This document shows positions 51,165-61,931 of a DNA stretch of 64,000 nt, in pieces; the stretch's first letter is position 1, and each line of letters begins with the position of its first letter. Position numbers and translations under genes: made by a program. This DNA comes from Capronia americana (Eukaryota; Ascomycota; Eurotiomycetes; Chaetothyriales; Herpotrichiellaceae): NCBI GenBank assembly GCA_016110215.1, contig JADWQD010000004.1:620001-684000 (forward strand). Reading direction: 5' to 3'. The notes below the pieces were generated by a model, which saw only the letters and a list, made by a program, of their open reading frames with translations, was not told the origin of the DNA and did no database searches.

Positions 51165-54100
51165 TCACTCCTGCCACCGGCGCAGCGCTAGAAGACCGGG
51201 AAGGGCAATCTGCGCCTCTTCATACATCGGGTCAAGCGGTGGGCCGTTCCTGACCACGAAGACACACTGGACCAGCAACTGTCCTGCCACCTCTTTGACG
51301 TTCAGGTCGAGCTCGACGAGGTCTTTGATTTCAACTTCAGGGAGCGCCAGTGAACGACTCTCGAAAGACGCCATGGCGTCCTTCATTCTCTCCACGTCAT
51401 GTTCAAGAAGCGCCGAGCCTTCAGCGATCTTTGCTCGGAATGGCGCCAGATCTCTTCTCGCCTTGCGTAGAGTCGTTGGTGTCATCTGGCTCAGCAGGAG
51501 CGAGGAGTACCTGTGGCTGTCCGGACAGATGGGGAACGCCGCGAAGTTGGTTGGAAAGCCCTTTGAATGGCACACCGACGACATGAATTCCCACGAAGGG
51601 ATTTCGTCTTCTTCGAGGAAGAGGACTGTTTCGGCACCATTACGCGATGCATAGTCGAACGTTAAGGCAGCCCGATAAGGTGCATCGAACAGTTCGTGGC
51701 AGAAACGACTGTAAAGCCATGGTTTCTCAATGATGCGATCCCGCGCCTTCAACAGCTGCACCTTTGCCTCCTCTCCAGCGTCACTCCTTAGGAATTCTAG
51801 TATACTGTCTCTATCGCTTGCTTCGTCGAACAGATCGGCAAATTTGTACAGCGGCGATCTCCTCATGATCTCGGGGAGCAGTGTTGACAGGAGGAAAAGA
51901 GAGTCGGTCAGGTCTTCAGCCACGTGTCCAGCAGTAGAAGAACGTTCGACATGATCCGGGCGTACAGCCCACTCACTCCCGGCCTCGACGTGCTGCCAAA
52001 CCCTTACAAGATGTGATATGGTAGCCTCCCGATGCGAAGGATCAACGGCTGTCCGGATGTACTTGCCGTAATTTCGGCCGAGCAGGCTTTCGTCGAAGTA
52101 GAGGACTTGATGAGCGTTTGCAAGGTCGTCGAAGTAGTCGTCCATTCGCGCAATATGATCGTCATTGACGGACTCAAAGATGAAAGTCTTGGGCCGAGAG
52201 TCGAGGAATCTTCGAAGCTTCCGAGGCCCGTCTCTGAACTCCGCAGGCAGGGCCGGGTAGAGATGGCGGATGTAGACTTCGTTCAGCTCATCTCGCTCGC
52301 CCTGGAACAACACCTCATCTACGAGGACCGTCGAATTGCTGATGATGTTCGCAGGCAGGATCATACCGTCCGCAAACAGGATCGAACGGTGTAACAACGC
52401 CCGCATGTAGTTCTGAGGAGGAACGCCATATTTGTTCATCTTAGAATTGACGTTGTCCATCGAAGGGCTAAAGGCGATACAACCGACCGTCTGTTCGAGA
52501 TCGGGAGTGTCGTCCTCCTCAGGATCTGTCGAAGTGCGCACCGCTTGGAAAATGGCTTTCAGCAGTCGTTCGATCAGTTGGTGATGCTCGTAGTTTCCAA
52601 CCAGCCAAGCGATGCCGCTTGAGATCTCGAGTGCTCTCGCGGCCCCGTCAACCTCCCCGCCGCACAGCATTGCCAGTCCGCTCAGGGCACTGACAACCCA
52701 CGCCTGTGCATGCACCTGGGGACGATCTCCAAGCGAGGCAGCTTCTTGCAGTCTGATATGGTGACAGCCCAGCACTTCCAGGCCGGTAGTGAGTCGCCTG
52801 CAGAGATCTCGCCTCGCTTCGCTCTGTAATGCGTGTCCTCCCTGGAGCGCGGAGTCCACCAAGACCCATACTTCAGAGCAGCTCTTCGCTGGCGCTATCT
52901 AACGCTTCGGTAAGTGGAAGTTGTAAAAACAACAGCGTGCAAACATTACCTGGGATTCTTCTGCTTTGAGGTCCATGTTCTGTAGAATAGTGTTCCAATC
53001 CTGCCGAGGGGATGTGCCTCGATTGAAGGCTTGCAACAATCGGGGAGGCGCCTTTTGCCCGGCCTTGTCCTCGAAGAGGGCCACCAAGTCCACCAACAGA
53101 AGTTTGCACCAGTCAGGGCCCAGAGTATGGGCCCATTTCAAGATCTTCTGTCCAAATCTAGGGAACTTGCTCTCTCCCGAGTGTCTCTCGCCAAGAAAAT
53201 GGCCATTTACCAGACAAAACCCAGTGCGCGAGCCTTTTACCAGCGTCATGGCCGAGGTGAGACCGTGGATCGCGGACTCCCATCTGCTGCCAGGGTAGGT
53301 GAGCCAGATGATCGCGGCTTCTTTTTTGCTCGAGAGGAAGCGCAGATAGTCAAGATTGTCATTCATGTCGCTTCCGCTGAAGCCAGCGACCAGCCATACA
53401 GTCCGTTTGAGCAGAATGTCGAGGACATCCGTAGCAAAAGAAGGTAGGCCTTGAGCACGCTGCAGTCGAGTGTCAATACAGCTGACCGGATCATAGCAGG
53501 ACCCGTGGACTTTGAACAAGAAGGTCACTTTGCCGTTGCCGAGCTGCGGCATAAGAGACCGCACGAAGGCGAAGGCTTTTGCTCCGTTCACGATCAAGAC
53601 CAGCGACGATTTTGGAGTCGTCAAGGACAAACGGGAGGAGATCTCCCTACCGTCCACATGAGGGTCTCCCGTGATTTGGTAGGATAGGGGAGTCCTGTTC
53701 TCGATCGCTTTTTCAAGATAGTTGTCAAAATTCGTAGTCATAACAGCCGCTACCGCTCCTGTAGCGAGAAGGTTCGCAGTCCATTTGTGGATTTCGTTGA
53801 AGGCATAAGTTCCGTCCTGCAGTCTTTCGGCCTGAAATGCGTCGAGAACCTGCAGATATTGTTGTCCTAATCGCTTTGAGATGACTTCGGTCACCATATA
53901 GTTGGGCACACAGTCCTTCACTCGCTCGAAGAAGCTCAGGAGCCCTTCAGACACTTCTCGGGGCGTTAGTGAGCATCCTTCGACAATGGAGTCTTCACAC
54001 GTACCCGCGTCCGGTCGCACGTCAGCGGTAGCGACTTCAAGAGCTGCCGTCCACAGCAACTGTACGAAGTCATTCCACATAGGCAACTGTGTTGGCTTGA

Positions 54101-54284
54101 ATGTGGAAATCGCAGCGCCCAGAAACAAAGTGGCTCTCCCCTTGGCCTTCTCGGTGAACGACTCGATCCACTCGGTGGCTTCGTCCAAATCGTTCCCTTT
54201 GTAGATATGTTGCGCTACCTGAGTTGGGAATGCTAAGAGGCCGGCAGCGGCCGCGGATTCGAGCAATGACCGTGTCTTTCCCAT
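51165..54284 (-). CDS. Large SIR2-like domain protein, unknown C-terminal half
   Basis: Two exons, complement(51165..52898, 52950..54284), with a 51-nt intron, give 1022 aa. Residues about 50-320 form a SIR2-like (SIR2_2) domain: RATLFLGAAIS (54-60, GAG-type nucleotide loop with Ala), MTTNFDNYLEKAI (182-194, the TTN-D motif), FKVHGSCYDP (257-266, catalytic-type His in HG) and VAGFSGSDMNDN (299-310). Such domains bind and often cleave NAD. In bacteria they are effectors of anti-phage and cell-suicide systems, and in fungi they occur in NLR-like and other uncharacterised proteins. The remaining 700 residues are rich in helices and acidic stretches (DPEEDDTPDLEQ), with no NB-ARC, HerA or repeat domain that I recognise. 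No membrane segment is visible. In-frame stops upstream support the start at 54284. This is not a canonical sirtuin deacetylase, since the zinc-binding cysteines are lacking. Confidence 0.82.
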
Positions 54285-55158
54285 TGTCGCTCAAGGCCCG
54301 CGTCAAGAGAATTGGAGCTGGGTTGGATGCGACTAAGAGGGACTGTACATAAATGCCTAGGGCTCCCCCTTTGGTCCCTCCATGCAAGCGTCCGCCGAGT
54401 CTCGGTCTGCAGAGAGTGCGGTGGGACAATGAGGCTCTTTGAGCCTTAGGCGGTCGTTGGCGACATGTTTCCTGGTAGAGATTCGAACGACGGCCATGGT
54501 TGGACTCAAAGCACCAGCTGGCAACAGTGCGTCTCTTTGCAATCTGTCGAATCGCACGACCAGGACGTGTCACGTTCCACTATGCTTGTCCACCCACAGC
54601 CCAGACGACTGGATGCAATGGCTATCTGTGGTTTACTTGCAAGCCTGACCGTTAGTTTCGGTCCTCTGGAACGGTCCATAGCGCATATGCAGGTATCCTG
54701 ATTCGTAGGCCAAGCATGAGGCTGCTCGCCGAGGCTCGGTGGCATGATGCACCAGCGAAGTCCGTGGCAGGCTTGTGTTTCGCTGTCCCTCTGGTGTTGC
54801 GGGATAAGGCTCGTATTTGCAGTTTCAGCTTGCGTTTAGGGTCTTGGAGTGCCGCATCAGAGCAAAGGTTCCTCTCCTGTTCCATGCCCAGAAATGGCCC
54901 CAGTGGCTTTACGGGCCCCTGCCCCTGAGCCCAAGGCCGTTGGATCGTAGTCTCGCTCGTACCCGCCGCTACCAGAAGGTGTTTCCTTTCGTCGCAAGGT
55001 TAATTAATTCTACGCACGAAGTCGTTATCTGAAAATGACCAAGCTGAGGCTGGATCGATTTTTGACGGACCGTCACTATTATGAATGTGAAGATTTCAAT
55101 CTTGCCAGTGGAAAGAAGCAAGGTCTTGATCTGGAGTGGGAATCGTGCAAACCAGCTG
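54285..55158. other. Intergenic, nothing recognised
   Basis: Upstream region of the SIR2-like gene and downstream region of the amine oxidase. Overlapping short frames show no domain. Confidence 0.5.
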
Positions 55159-56625
55159 TCACAGCCGTGCCCGGTTCGATAATTTTAGATCGTCGTCGGT
55201 GGACATTTCAACATTCTGAAGTGCTCTTGGTCCGGTGCTTCCCTCCATGAGGACGTTTACGGCTTGTTGGCCTGGCTGCACCTTTCGCCACCGCCAATTC
55301 CTCACCAGTTGACGGTCCAGACCGACCCCTTCCATGATGTCGACAATCCAGTTGCCAATATTCGGCAAGTACTTGAAAGCGTGGCCGCTCCCACCAGTCG
55401 CAACCAGGACCGACTCTTGACCCGGCAAGTAATCAATCACATAGTGGTTGTCGAACGAATCCGTATACCAGCATAGCCGGGTCAACTCGATATCGATCCC
55501 CTCCTCCGCCAGCTCTGGCAAAAATTCTGCAATGAAGGACTTGAATACCTGAATCGCCTGCTTCGGGAGCTGTGTGGTTTTTTCGTTGTCTGTGTACCTC
55601 GTAACGGGTACACTGCGTTCCCTGCCATCCGCTTGTATCTTTGGATTTGTGTATTTTGTGCCCCTATAGCCAATTTTCAGGTATCCTTTATCATCTCGTG
55701 GGAAGCCATAGAGCCCACCATTGGCGCCATCTCGCATTTTGTAGGACCAGGATGGGAAGCGCTCTGGAGCAAACCGTTCGAAGAGCCGCGAGGAGGGCGG
55801 AATCTTCAGCATTATAACCGAGCCGGCGGTCGTTTCGCAAACCCCGTCGAGTTCTGGGAGGAGTGATGGCGTCCAACCACCACAAGCCATAACGACTTTC
55901 GATGCGAAGTGTTTCTGGCCATCATTCGTCTGAATGCCAATCACCTTTCCTGCCTCGTCATAGCAGAAAGCTACGAAGCGGCCCGATTCACGCTGGAGGA
56001 TGAATCGAACACCGAGGTCTTTCGCTTTGTGCAGCGCAAATCGACAAGCTTTGTCTGCAACGGCGATGCCACCAGTCGCATCCAATACGCCAAGGTAACC
56101 CTTGCCTTTCGACTGCCTCCGGAAAGGGTCAATTGCATATCCGGAGCCTAGGGTTCTCATGGTTTCTGCGTGTCGCTGGTCAGTTGTGACGAGTTGAGTG
56201 TCGCCCAAGCCAGCTTGCTCCATGTTCCTAATGGTCGCTCTTTCAAAAGGTGGCAGTTCTTCGCCATCAACCAAGGACAGATGACCATTGTTGACGAATA
56301 CCTTTTCTGTCGTCTTCATGCCATCTGGGACGCATTTACCGGTGCTGATTTCAATATTCCAGGCTTTCCAGGAGCCAATGGCTTCGGTCGATAAATCCTG
56401 GTATTCAGTCTGCTCGCCGTAGGCAGATCGAATGATTTTGTTCAGGTCGGCTGATGCGGCGTCGGAGCCGCAAAGGTAGTCATACTTTGTGGCCTCGTAG
56501 GGCTGTGCATCGAAAACGGTTACATTGCTATATCCCCTTTGTGCAAGATGGAGAGCGGTGCTCAAGCCAAATACACCGGCTCCTACGATGACGATAGCGT
56601 CCGTCTTGACGGGCGGCGTCCCCAT
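55159..56625 (-). CDS. FAD-dependent fructosyl-amine / saccharopine-type oxidase
   Basis: Single-exon protein of 488 aa from ATG 56625. A longer frame to 56718 adds 31 residues without homology, and the TATA box at 56780 fits either. AIVIVGAGVFGLSTALHLAQ is the FAD-binding dinucleotide fold. CGSDAASADLNKIIRSAYG, VVMACGGWTPSLLPEL, and GYLKIGYRGTKYTNP to CWYTDSFDNHYVIDYLP are typical of the monomeric sarcosine oxidase / fructosyl-amino-acid oxidase / L-saccharopine oxidase group (PF01266). The C-terminus ARL is an acceptable peroxisomal PTS1, in line with peroxisomal, H2O2-producing oxidases of this group. The substrate is probably an N-substituted amino acid. It is next to a Dal5-type permease gene on the same strand. 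Confidence 0.88.
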   Translation of the reverse strand: MGTPPVKTDAIVIVGAGVFGLSTALHLAQRGYSNVTVFDAQPYEATKYDYLCGSDAASADLNKIIRSAYGEQTEYQDLSTEAIGSWKAWNIEISTGKCVPDGMKTTEKVFVNNGHLSLVDGEELPPFERATIRNMEQAGLGDTQLVTTDQRHAETMRTLGSGYAIDPFRRQSKGKGYLGVLDATGGIAVADKACRFALHKAKDLGVRFILQRESGRFVAFCYDEAGKVIGIQTNDGQKHFASKVVMACGGWTPSLLPELDGVCETTAGSVIMLKIPPSSRLFERFAPERFPSWSYKMRDGANGGLYGFPRDDKGYLKIGYRGTKYTNPKIQADGRERSVPVTRYTDNEKTTQLPKQAIQVFKSFIAEFLPELAEEGIDIELTRLCWYTDSFDNHYVIDYLPGQESVLVATGGSGHAFKYLPNIGNWIVDIMEGVGLDRQLVRNWRWRKVQPGQQAVNVLMEGSTGPRALQNVEMSTDDDLKLSNRARL

Positions 56626-56779
56626 TCTTGAGTGTACCTGGAATCGAAATTTTATCCCCGGAGGATCTGATAAACCTGCACAGCACCTTTGCGTCTGGCA
56701 CAGAAGTTGAGCAGTCAAGAAGTGTTACGGAGAAGAGCGAATCACCAGAACCTCGAAATGCCAAGAACAAGGCGGAGTG

Positions 56780-56785
56780 TATATA
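56780..56785 (-). promoter_or_regulatory. TATA box of the amine oxidase gene
   Basis: TATATA on the minus strand, about 155 nt upstream of the preferred start at 56625. Confidence 0.4.
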
Positions 56786-56911
56786 GCCATGCGGCGCTAG
56801 GCTACGAATGACTTCACCCAAGCCGTGACGACGAGAGTGGCATTGAGAGACAAATTGTCGCGGGTTCAATCGCTCTGCCTCGCTGAGCTGCTCCTGCTCC
56901 AAATGCAACTT

Positions 56912-58719
56912 CTAGAGCTGGTACCTGTAGGTAGTCGCGCGATCAGAAAAGTCTTCTGGTGGCGTTGTAGCTCCTTCCTCGATTGCCTTGTCCTTCTCGT
57001 GTTCCCGGACGTTGTAAATATATCTCAAGGCGCACCAGCCGATCCAAGCGAGGAAGAGACAGCCTAGACACCAGGCATGGCCCAGTCGGTACTGAGGAGC
57101 TTGCTTTACAATGTAGATCTGTCCAGAGACAATACCGCCTATTGCCAGAGTCAGCACCTAATAACACAGATACAGATGGTTTGAAGTCGGTCGACTTACC
57201 AATATTAGTCAGAGTCAGCGTTATGCCGACTGAAGCAGCTCGTTTCCCGTCCGGAGCCGAGTTACAAGAGAGCCAGGCCATGTTTCCTCCGCCGCACAGG
57301 AAGATGCAGGTCGAGATCAAGAAAGTCGCGAAATATTGTACTCCGACGGACACGTTGTCGTAAGCGAGCAGGATCGCATAGCCCACCATTCCGAATGGCG
57401 CCGCAACGACGACCAGCAGGAATCGCTTCTGATACTTGTCCGAAAGGAAGCCGCCGATTGCGTAGACTATGGCACCCCATAGGAAGACTTGGATGCATTA
57501 GTTAGCACCTGCAGATATTATTCTCAATCAAGGGAGTCCCTACCTGGGATTGCGAGGTACTGTGCCTGCTTGGTGGAGTACTCGAAGCCAGTCTTGATGA
57601 TAATTGGAAGGAAGACACCAAAGCCGTACACGACTGTCATCACTGCCAATTGGATACATCCGTGCAGCCACGTCTTGACGTCTGTGACAGCCAACATAAA
57701 ATCTTTCCTGGTGTAATGGCCTTGTCCGCCATTGTAGGATTCTGTCAGTTCGGCTCGTCGTCTCATTATGATTCGGTCTTCTGCATTGAGGAAATACGCC
57801 GTTTGGTAGTCTTTAGGAATGAGCCAGAAACACAGGATGCCGATGAAGATTGTGATGATTCCCTCGATGATATAGAGCCTGTGATGTGTCAATATCCCAC
57901 GTCTTCTGGCTATTAGAAGGGGAATATCTCACCATTGCCAACCTTGCTTTCCAGCAGTTCCGTCCATATAGAGAATGGCAAACGCAATCAGACCGCCGAA
58001 GGCACTTGACAAGGCGGCAGCAACTGAGTCAATGTCAGCATGGTTGTTCAGCTTGTGACGGAGCTAGAGAAATACTGTAAAGATATGAAATCCTCTGACC
58101 AAGCTCTTCACGCTTGTACCAGTTTGCCATCAGGAGAACAGAAGACGGGAACAAGAAGCCTTCAAAAAGACCCAGTAGCAAGCGGCAGGCCACTAGACTG
58201 GGGAAGCCCGTGATAAACCCATTGCCTAAGCACACCGCGCCCCAGCAGATGGTGACTGCGGGAATGACTCGGTTGAATTGCAGGCGCTTGGCAAGGAGAG
58301 AAGACGGTACCTGCAATCTGTGAGTCTGCGGCCTCGTTGAGCTTCAGAGTGGCGAGCAACTTACTTCAGCGAGGATGTAAAACACGTAGAAGATGGAAAT
58401 GGCGATCTGGCACACACATCAGCAAGATGAGAGCACCGATGACTGAGAGCATTACATTCAACTGGTTGCCTTTGAGACCGATGTCGACGATCATACCCTG
58501 GGAGGCGGCGTATCCAATGTTCCCTCTGTCCAAAAAGCTGATCAAAGTCAAAAGCATCAGAATTGGGGCAAGGTAGATGTCTAATTTTGCGACTAGTCGA
58601 GTCTCTCGTTTCTTGTACTCTTGATGCTCCTGTGGTAGGGCATCTTCAACAAACTCGGCTATATCAGCCTTCGCCTTGAGATCTTGAAGGTCGTGATCGC
58701 CGCTGGTAGTAGACGCCAT
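56912..58719 (-). CDS. MFS permease, Dal5/allantoate (ACS) family
   Basis: Seven exons, complement(56912..57138, 57200..57487, 57544..57878, 57933..58023, 58100..58310, 58365..58406, 58456..58719), with introns of 61, 56, 54, 76, 54 and 49 nt, give 485 aa. The family pattern is clear: cytosolic start with KKRETRLVAKLDIYLAPIL, LDRGNIGYAA at the first loop, YILAEVPSSLLAKRL, RLLLGLFEGFLFPS, FWLIPKDYQTAYFLNAEDR in the central loop, and NIGGIVSGQIY near helix 11. The anion:cation symporter family includes permeases for allantoate, nicotinate, pantothenate and dipeptides. The neighbouring peroxisomal amine oxidase on the same strand suggests uptake of an N-substituted amino acid or related acid for oxidation. 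Confidence 0.88.
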
Positions 58720-59852
58720 GATAGTTCTGGGTGTGACAGTCACCGAGGGCCACGTGCTTGTGCGGCAAATCCAACAGATTCAGACTTGCAAAGATTCGGT
58801 GGAGCAGGCCGCGATATGTATATGCTTACCACGAGGCAAGGGTGATCCTCCCACGACCGCTAGAGGACACAGCAAGCACTCCGCCGCAACCACATGGCCG
58901 GAAATATCGAGCCCCGGCCATTGTTTTCTGCCGATCATGATCTGTTCTTTGGCTGGGATTGGATCGCGTACGGTATAGTCCAGTAGCACATACTGGAAGC
59001 TCATAATTGCCGGAGATACCAAGGCTGCGCCAAGTTGGCTGGATGTAATGCCATTGCAGGTCAAGAGGAATCCAAAAAGTAGCCCACCTATAGAGGAGTT
59101 GGCTTTCATATGAAGCTTGAAAGCCAAGCGGTGGAGGAGCCGGGGGCATCTCAACCCCATTTCTTGGATCGCGGGGCCCCTTCCTGAATAGGCCACGCTC
59201 GAGCAGGGTATCATTGACGAAGCAGTCTTATCATCGCAGCTGTTGTAAGACTCAGATTCTACTGCTCGGAGATTCATTTATCTCCTTTAGAGACTGCCAC
59301 GTGGAAGGACTTTGTCGTTTAGAATTCCGAGTTATAGAGACTCGACTCTGGTCGCATAGCACATATTGAGAGACAAGAAGGCTGATATAAGTCACAGACT
59401 CTGCAAACGGTCGGCGGCGGCGAACTAATTGTTGGCATAGGGGTGACTGTGTGACCTGCTCCCGCATTGGACTGTCAGCTTCCTGGCTTGGGCGAGTGCT
59501 GGTCACCTCCAACTGGGACTTTCACTTCGGCACCGTTAGGAGAAGTTGCGGATAAGTCTTAACGCCAGTACTCTGTGCTCGTGGCAAAAATTATTGGACT
59601 GGGACCGGAAAAGCTAGTGATTATCGGAAGACAAAAGCAAGAAGGACAAGTGGGTGAAAAGTAGGTGAGAAGCAAGTGAGGAGGACCTGGAGGACGCAAC
59701 TGAGTGATGACTAAGTCAAATTAACTTGGCACATCGGGCTCCGCGAATTCTTCAGGCGAAGCAGTTGCACGCTCTGCCACGCTCTCATATCCATCGCGCC
59801 ATTCGATTCCGAAAAAAAAGACTATTCATGAATTGAGATGTGACAGCCCAAG
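58720..59852. other. Intergenic, divergent promoters
   Basis: The region lies between the Dal5-type permease (minus) and the DUF4536 gene (plus). Minus-strand frames at 58780-59277 show no domain. Confidence 0.5.
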
Positions 59853-60211
59853 ATGGTGTTCAAGCCAAAAGAAGAGCAGTTCACCGAGTTCGACGACCCG
59901 AATGCGTTCGAGAAACAGGACTGTCTCTCCTGCCGGGTTCTGGGTATGTCCTTCACCCCTTGTCCTATTCGCAGACTTTCCCCCACCTATTCGACCCATC
60001 TAGTAGAGTGGCATACTCACTCTTATCAGGCTCAACTGCTTTCGTCTCGTTAGGCGGATACACATATTTCTCGGGCATGCAGCAGCTACGGGCATCTAGG
60101 CACGCGATCGAACTCAGCAAGTCAAAGTACAAGTATGGATCGCGGCAACTGGGGATTGTGTCCCTGTCAGCAACTTTAGTGGGCTTGGGAGTTTACCGAA
60201 TGTTCAATTAG
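59853..60211 (+). CDS. DUF4536 small mitochondrial membrane protein (DMAC1-like)
   Basis: Two exons, 59853..59943 and 60030..60211, with an 86-nt intron, give 90 aa. The segment DCLSCRVLGSTAFVSLGGYTYFSGMQQLR, read through the splice junction, and the second hydrophobic helix (LGIVSLSATLVGLGVYRMF) match DUF4536, the domain of human DMAC1/TMEM261, a distal-arm assembly factor of respiratory complex I. There are two short membrane helices with a CxxC between the N-terminal part and the first helix. Inner-membrane location is inferred from the family. Confidence 0.82.
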
Positions 60212-60525
60212 GACTGTCGTTGCTGGGTTATTACGCGAGCACTGGGAAGCAGGGCGTGTCATGGAAATATTGCAACATTGCGGATTGACCTGGTTGCATT
60301 GAATATGTACTAGGGGCGCTCAATTCTGTCCCCTCCGGAACAAAGTCATCTTATCTAGAAGGCTCAACATGAGCCGACATATGCATGTACCATCATGAAC
60401 AAAACTTCGCTATGCCTGGCGTCATGTCTTCGTAAAGGATTCTCCTCGCGATGCAGAAACAGACTCGAATACAATAATCATCACCACGGTCGAGAATGAA
60501 GCTGGGTCGAATGGCGTCACTATCG
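60212..60525. other. Convergent 3' region
   Basis: The 3' regions of the DUF4536 and HAPSTR1-like genes. Nothing else was seen. Confidence 0.5.
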
Positions 60526-61302
60526 TTAAATGCGTCCTCGCTTGTTGCTTCCTGTTCCATCCCGCGGGCCAATATTTGAAATGTCGAAAAAGTCGGGTAT
60601 CTGAAATTTGCGTTTGGTGCCTGCTGTAAAAGTGAATTCCCTTGCCGATGTCCTGGTGGCATGCCGGCCATTGCCACTCCTGTGATTAGCTCGGTTGCCC
60701 CGAGCACCGGCAACTCCTGGTCGGTTGGAATGACTCGACGGCGTGGCATCAGTGGAGGCATTGCCATCCTCATCGGTCTGCATGTCATCGGATGGGTTGG
60801 ACACAGTGTTTCCGGAGAAGTGGAATATCGGAGTAGGTGCAGACTGTTCCTGCGAAGCAGAGGTTGAACTGTCCTCGGTCTGGGTCGCAGATTCCGTTCG
60901 TGGTTGCTCAGGCTGTTCTGGCGGAACTGTGACTGGCTGCTCTCTCGTGGGCGTTATGCTCCGGGGTCTCTGTCCGGACTCGCTTCTTTCATCATCACTG
61001 TCGTTCTGGTGTAGAACAGCAGAGCCATCATATCTTTCCGTTGCCCATTGTCTCACACGCCAGCCCTCGCCATCCTGCAACCCCAGGTTTTCTCGGTCAA
61101 GAAAACTCAAAAGATCCGCCAGGGCTTCTTGGTAGCCCGCTTGTCGGCTGGCGTTTTGATCGGTGACAGCGGACTTATAGAGGTTTGTTACTGAAAGGGC
61201 GGCGGTCCGGAAGGCTTGGAGCAGTGCTTCAGGTGGAGCAGGCCGGGCCGAAGGTAGCGAGGTATTAAGAGACCTCATCGAGTCCATGATGAGACTCGAC
61301 AA
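60526..61302 (-). CDS. HAPSTR1/C16orf72-like protein
   Basis: Single-exon 258-aa protein. The N-terminal 90 residues carry the conserved helical core, with ALLQAFRTAALSVTNLYKS, GYQEALADLLSFLDRENLG and GEGWRVRQWATERYDG, which matches the C16orf72/HAPSTR1 family (PF15251, DUF4588). The rest is Ser/Pro/Gln-rich and probably disordered, ending in a basic KRGRI. Human HAPSTR1 works with the ubiquitin ligase HUWE1 in stress responses; a similar role in fungi is inference only. A start at M6 is also possible. It is divergent from the ISWI gene. Confidence 0.78.
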   Translation of the reverse strand: MSSLIMDSMRSLNTSLPSARPAPPEALLQAFRTAALSVTNLYKSAVTDQNASRQAGYQEALADLLSFLDRENLGLQDGEGWRVRQWATERYDGSAVLHQNDSDDERSESGQRPRSITPTREQPVTVPPEQPEQPRTESATQTEDSSTSASQEQSAPTPIFHFSGNTVSNPSDDMQTDEDGNASTDATPSSHSNRPGVAGARGNRANHRSGNGRHATRTSAREFTFTAGTKRKFQIPDFFDISNIGPRDGTGSNKRGRI

Positions 61303-61931
61303 GGCTGTGCGGTTGGAGATTCGTTGGATGGGTCTTTGAGAGGGGTTTGTTTGGGTGCTGCAGCGGCTACTGGAAGTTTGCCTAGCGGAGAAGACAATGA
61401 ATTCGTTGTACAGAAAAAGTGGCCAATTCCCTGATCATGGATACCACAGACCCAACAGCTAGTGAAAAGAAGAGAAGACAAAAGGTCGTTGGTGAGCTGT
61501 GACAAACCAATTTCAGTCTGCGTGCTACTGCCAGCACAGTTCCAGTTGCCCTCGGATTAACTAATTCAGCAGGCGTCAGTCACATGTTCTCCACGTGAGT
61601 GACGGAAGGTCTGCCGGGATATGTAAATGGATTGAGCCAATCAGAAGGGGGCACAGCGCGTTAATGGGCAGAGGGCATTAGCATTTCACAGAGCCACCCT
61701 CACTCTCCCCAGACCTTTTCAAACCCTTCAACCTCATCCACGCGCCTTGCCTAGTCGTCCTCCAGGCGATATTGGCGTTCTACTCTATCTCTCCTCCGCG
61801 ACAACTCTTCTTCGTCTCAGTATCAACTGATTCACAGAAGTCGCGTCTGAAGTATTCGCATTTACTGAGCGAGAAGTGACAACTTCCACCACCACGGCCT
61901 GGTGGCCAAAACCCTTCAGACTCCTTTCATA
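61303..61931. promoter_or_regulatory. Bidirectional promoter of HAPSTR1-like and ISWI genes
   Basis: A 629-nt region with no gene. The ISWI side (61680-61930) is strongly CT-rich, the usual look of a constitutive fungal promoter and leader. No TATA box is evident on that side. Confidence 0.5.

Noticed and set aside
54250..54284. GKTRS at the start of the SIR2-like protein as part of a P-loop
   Set aside because: In-frame stops lie directly upstream, so the rest of a GxxGxGKT loop is absent.
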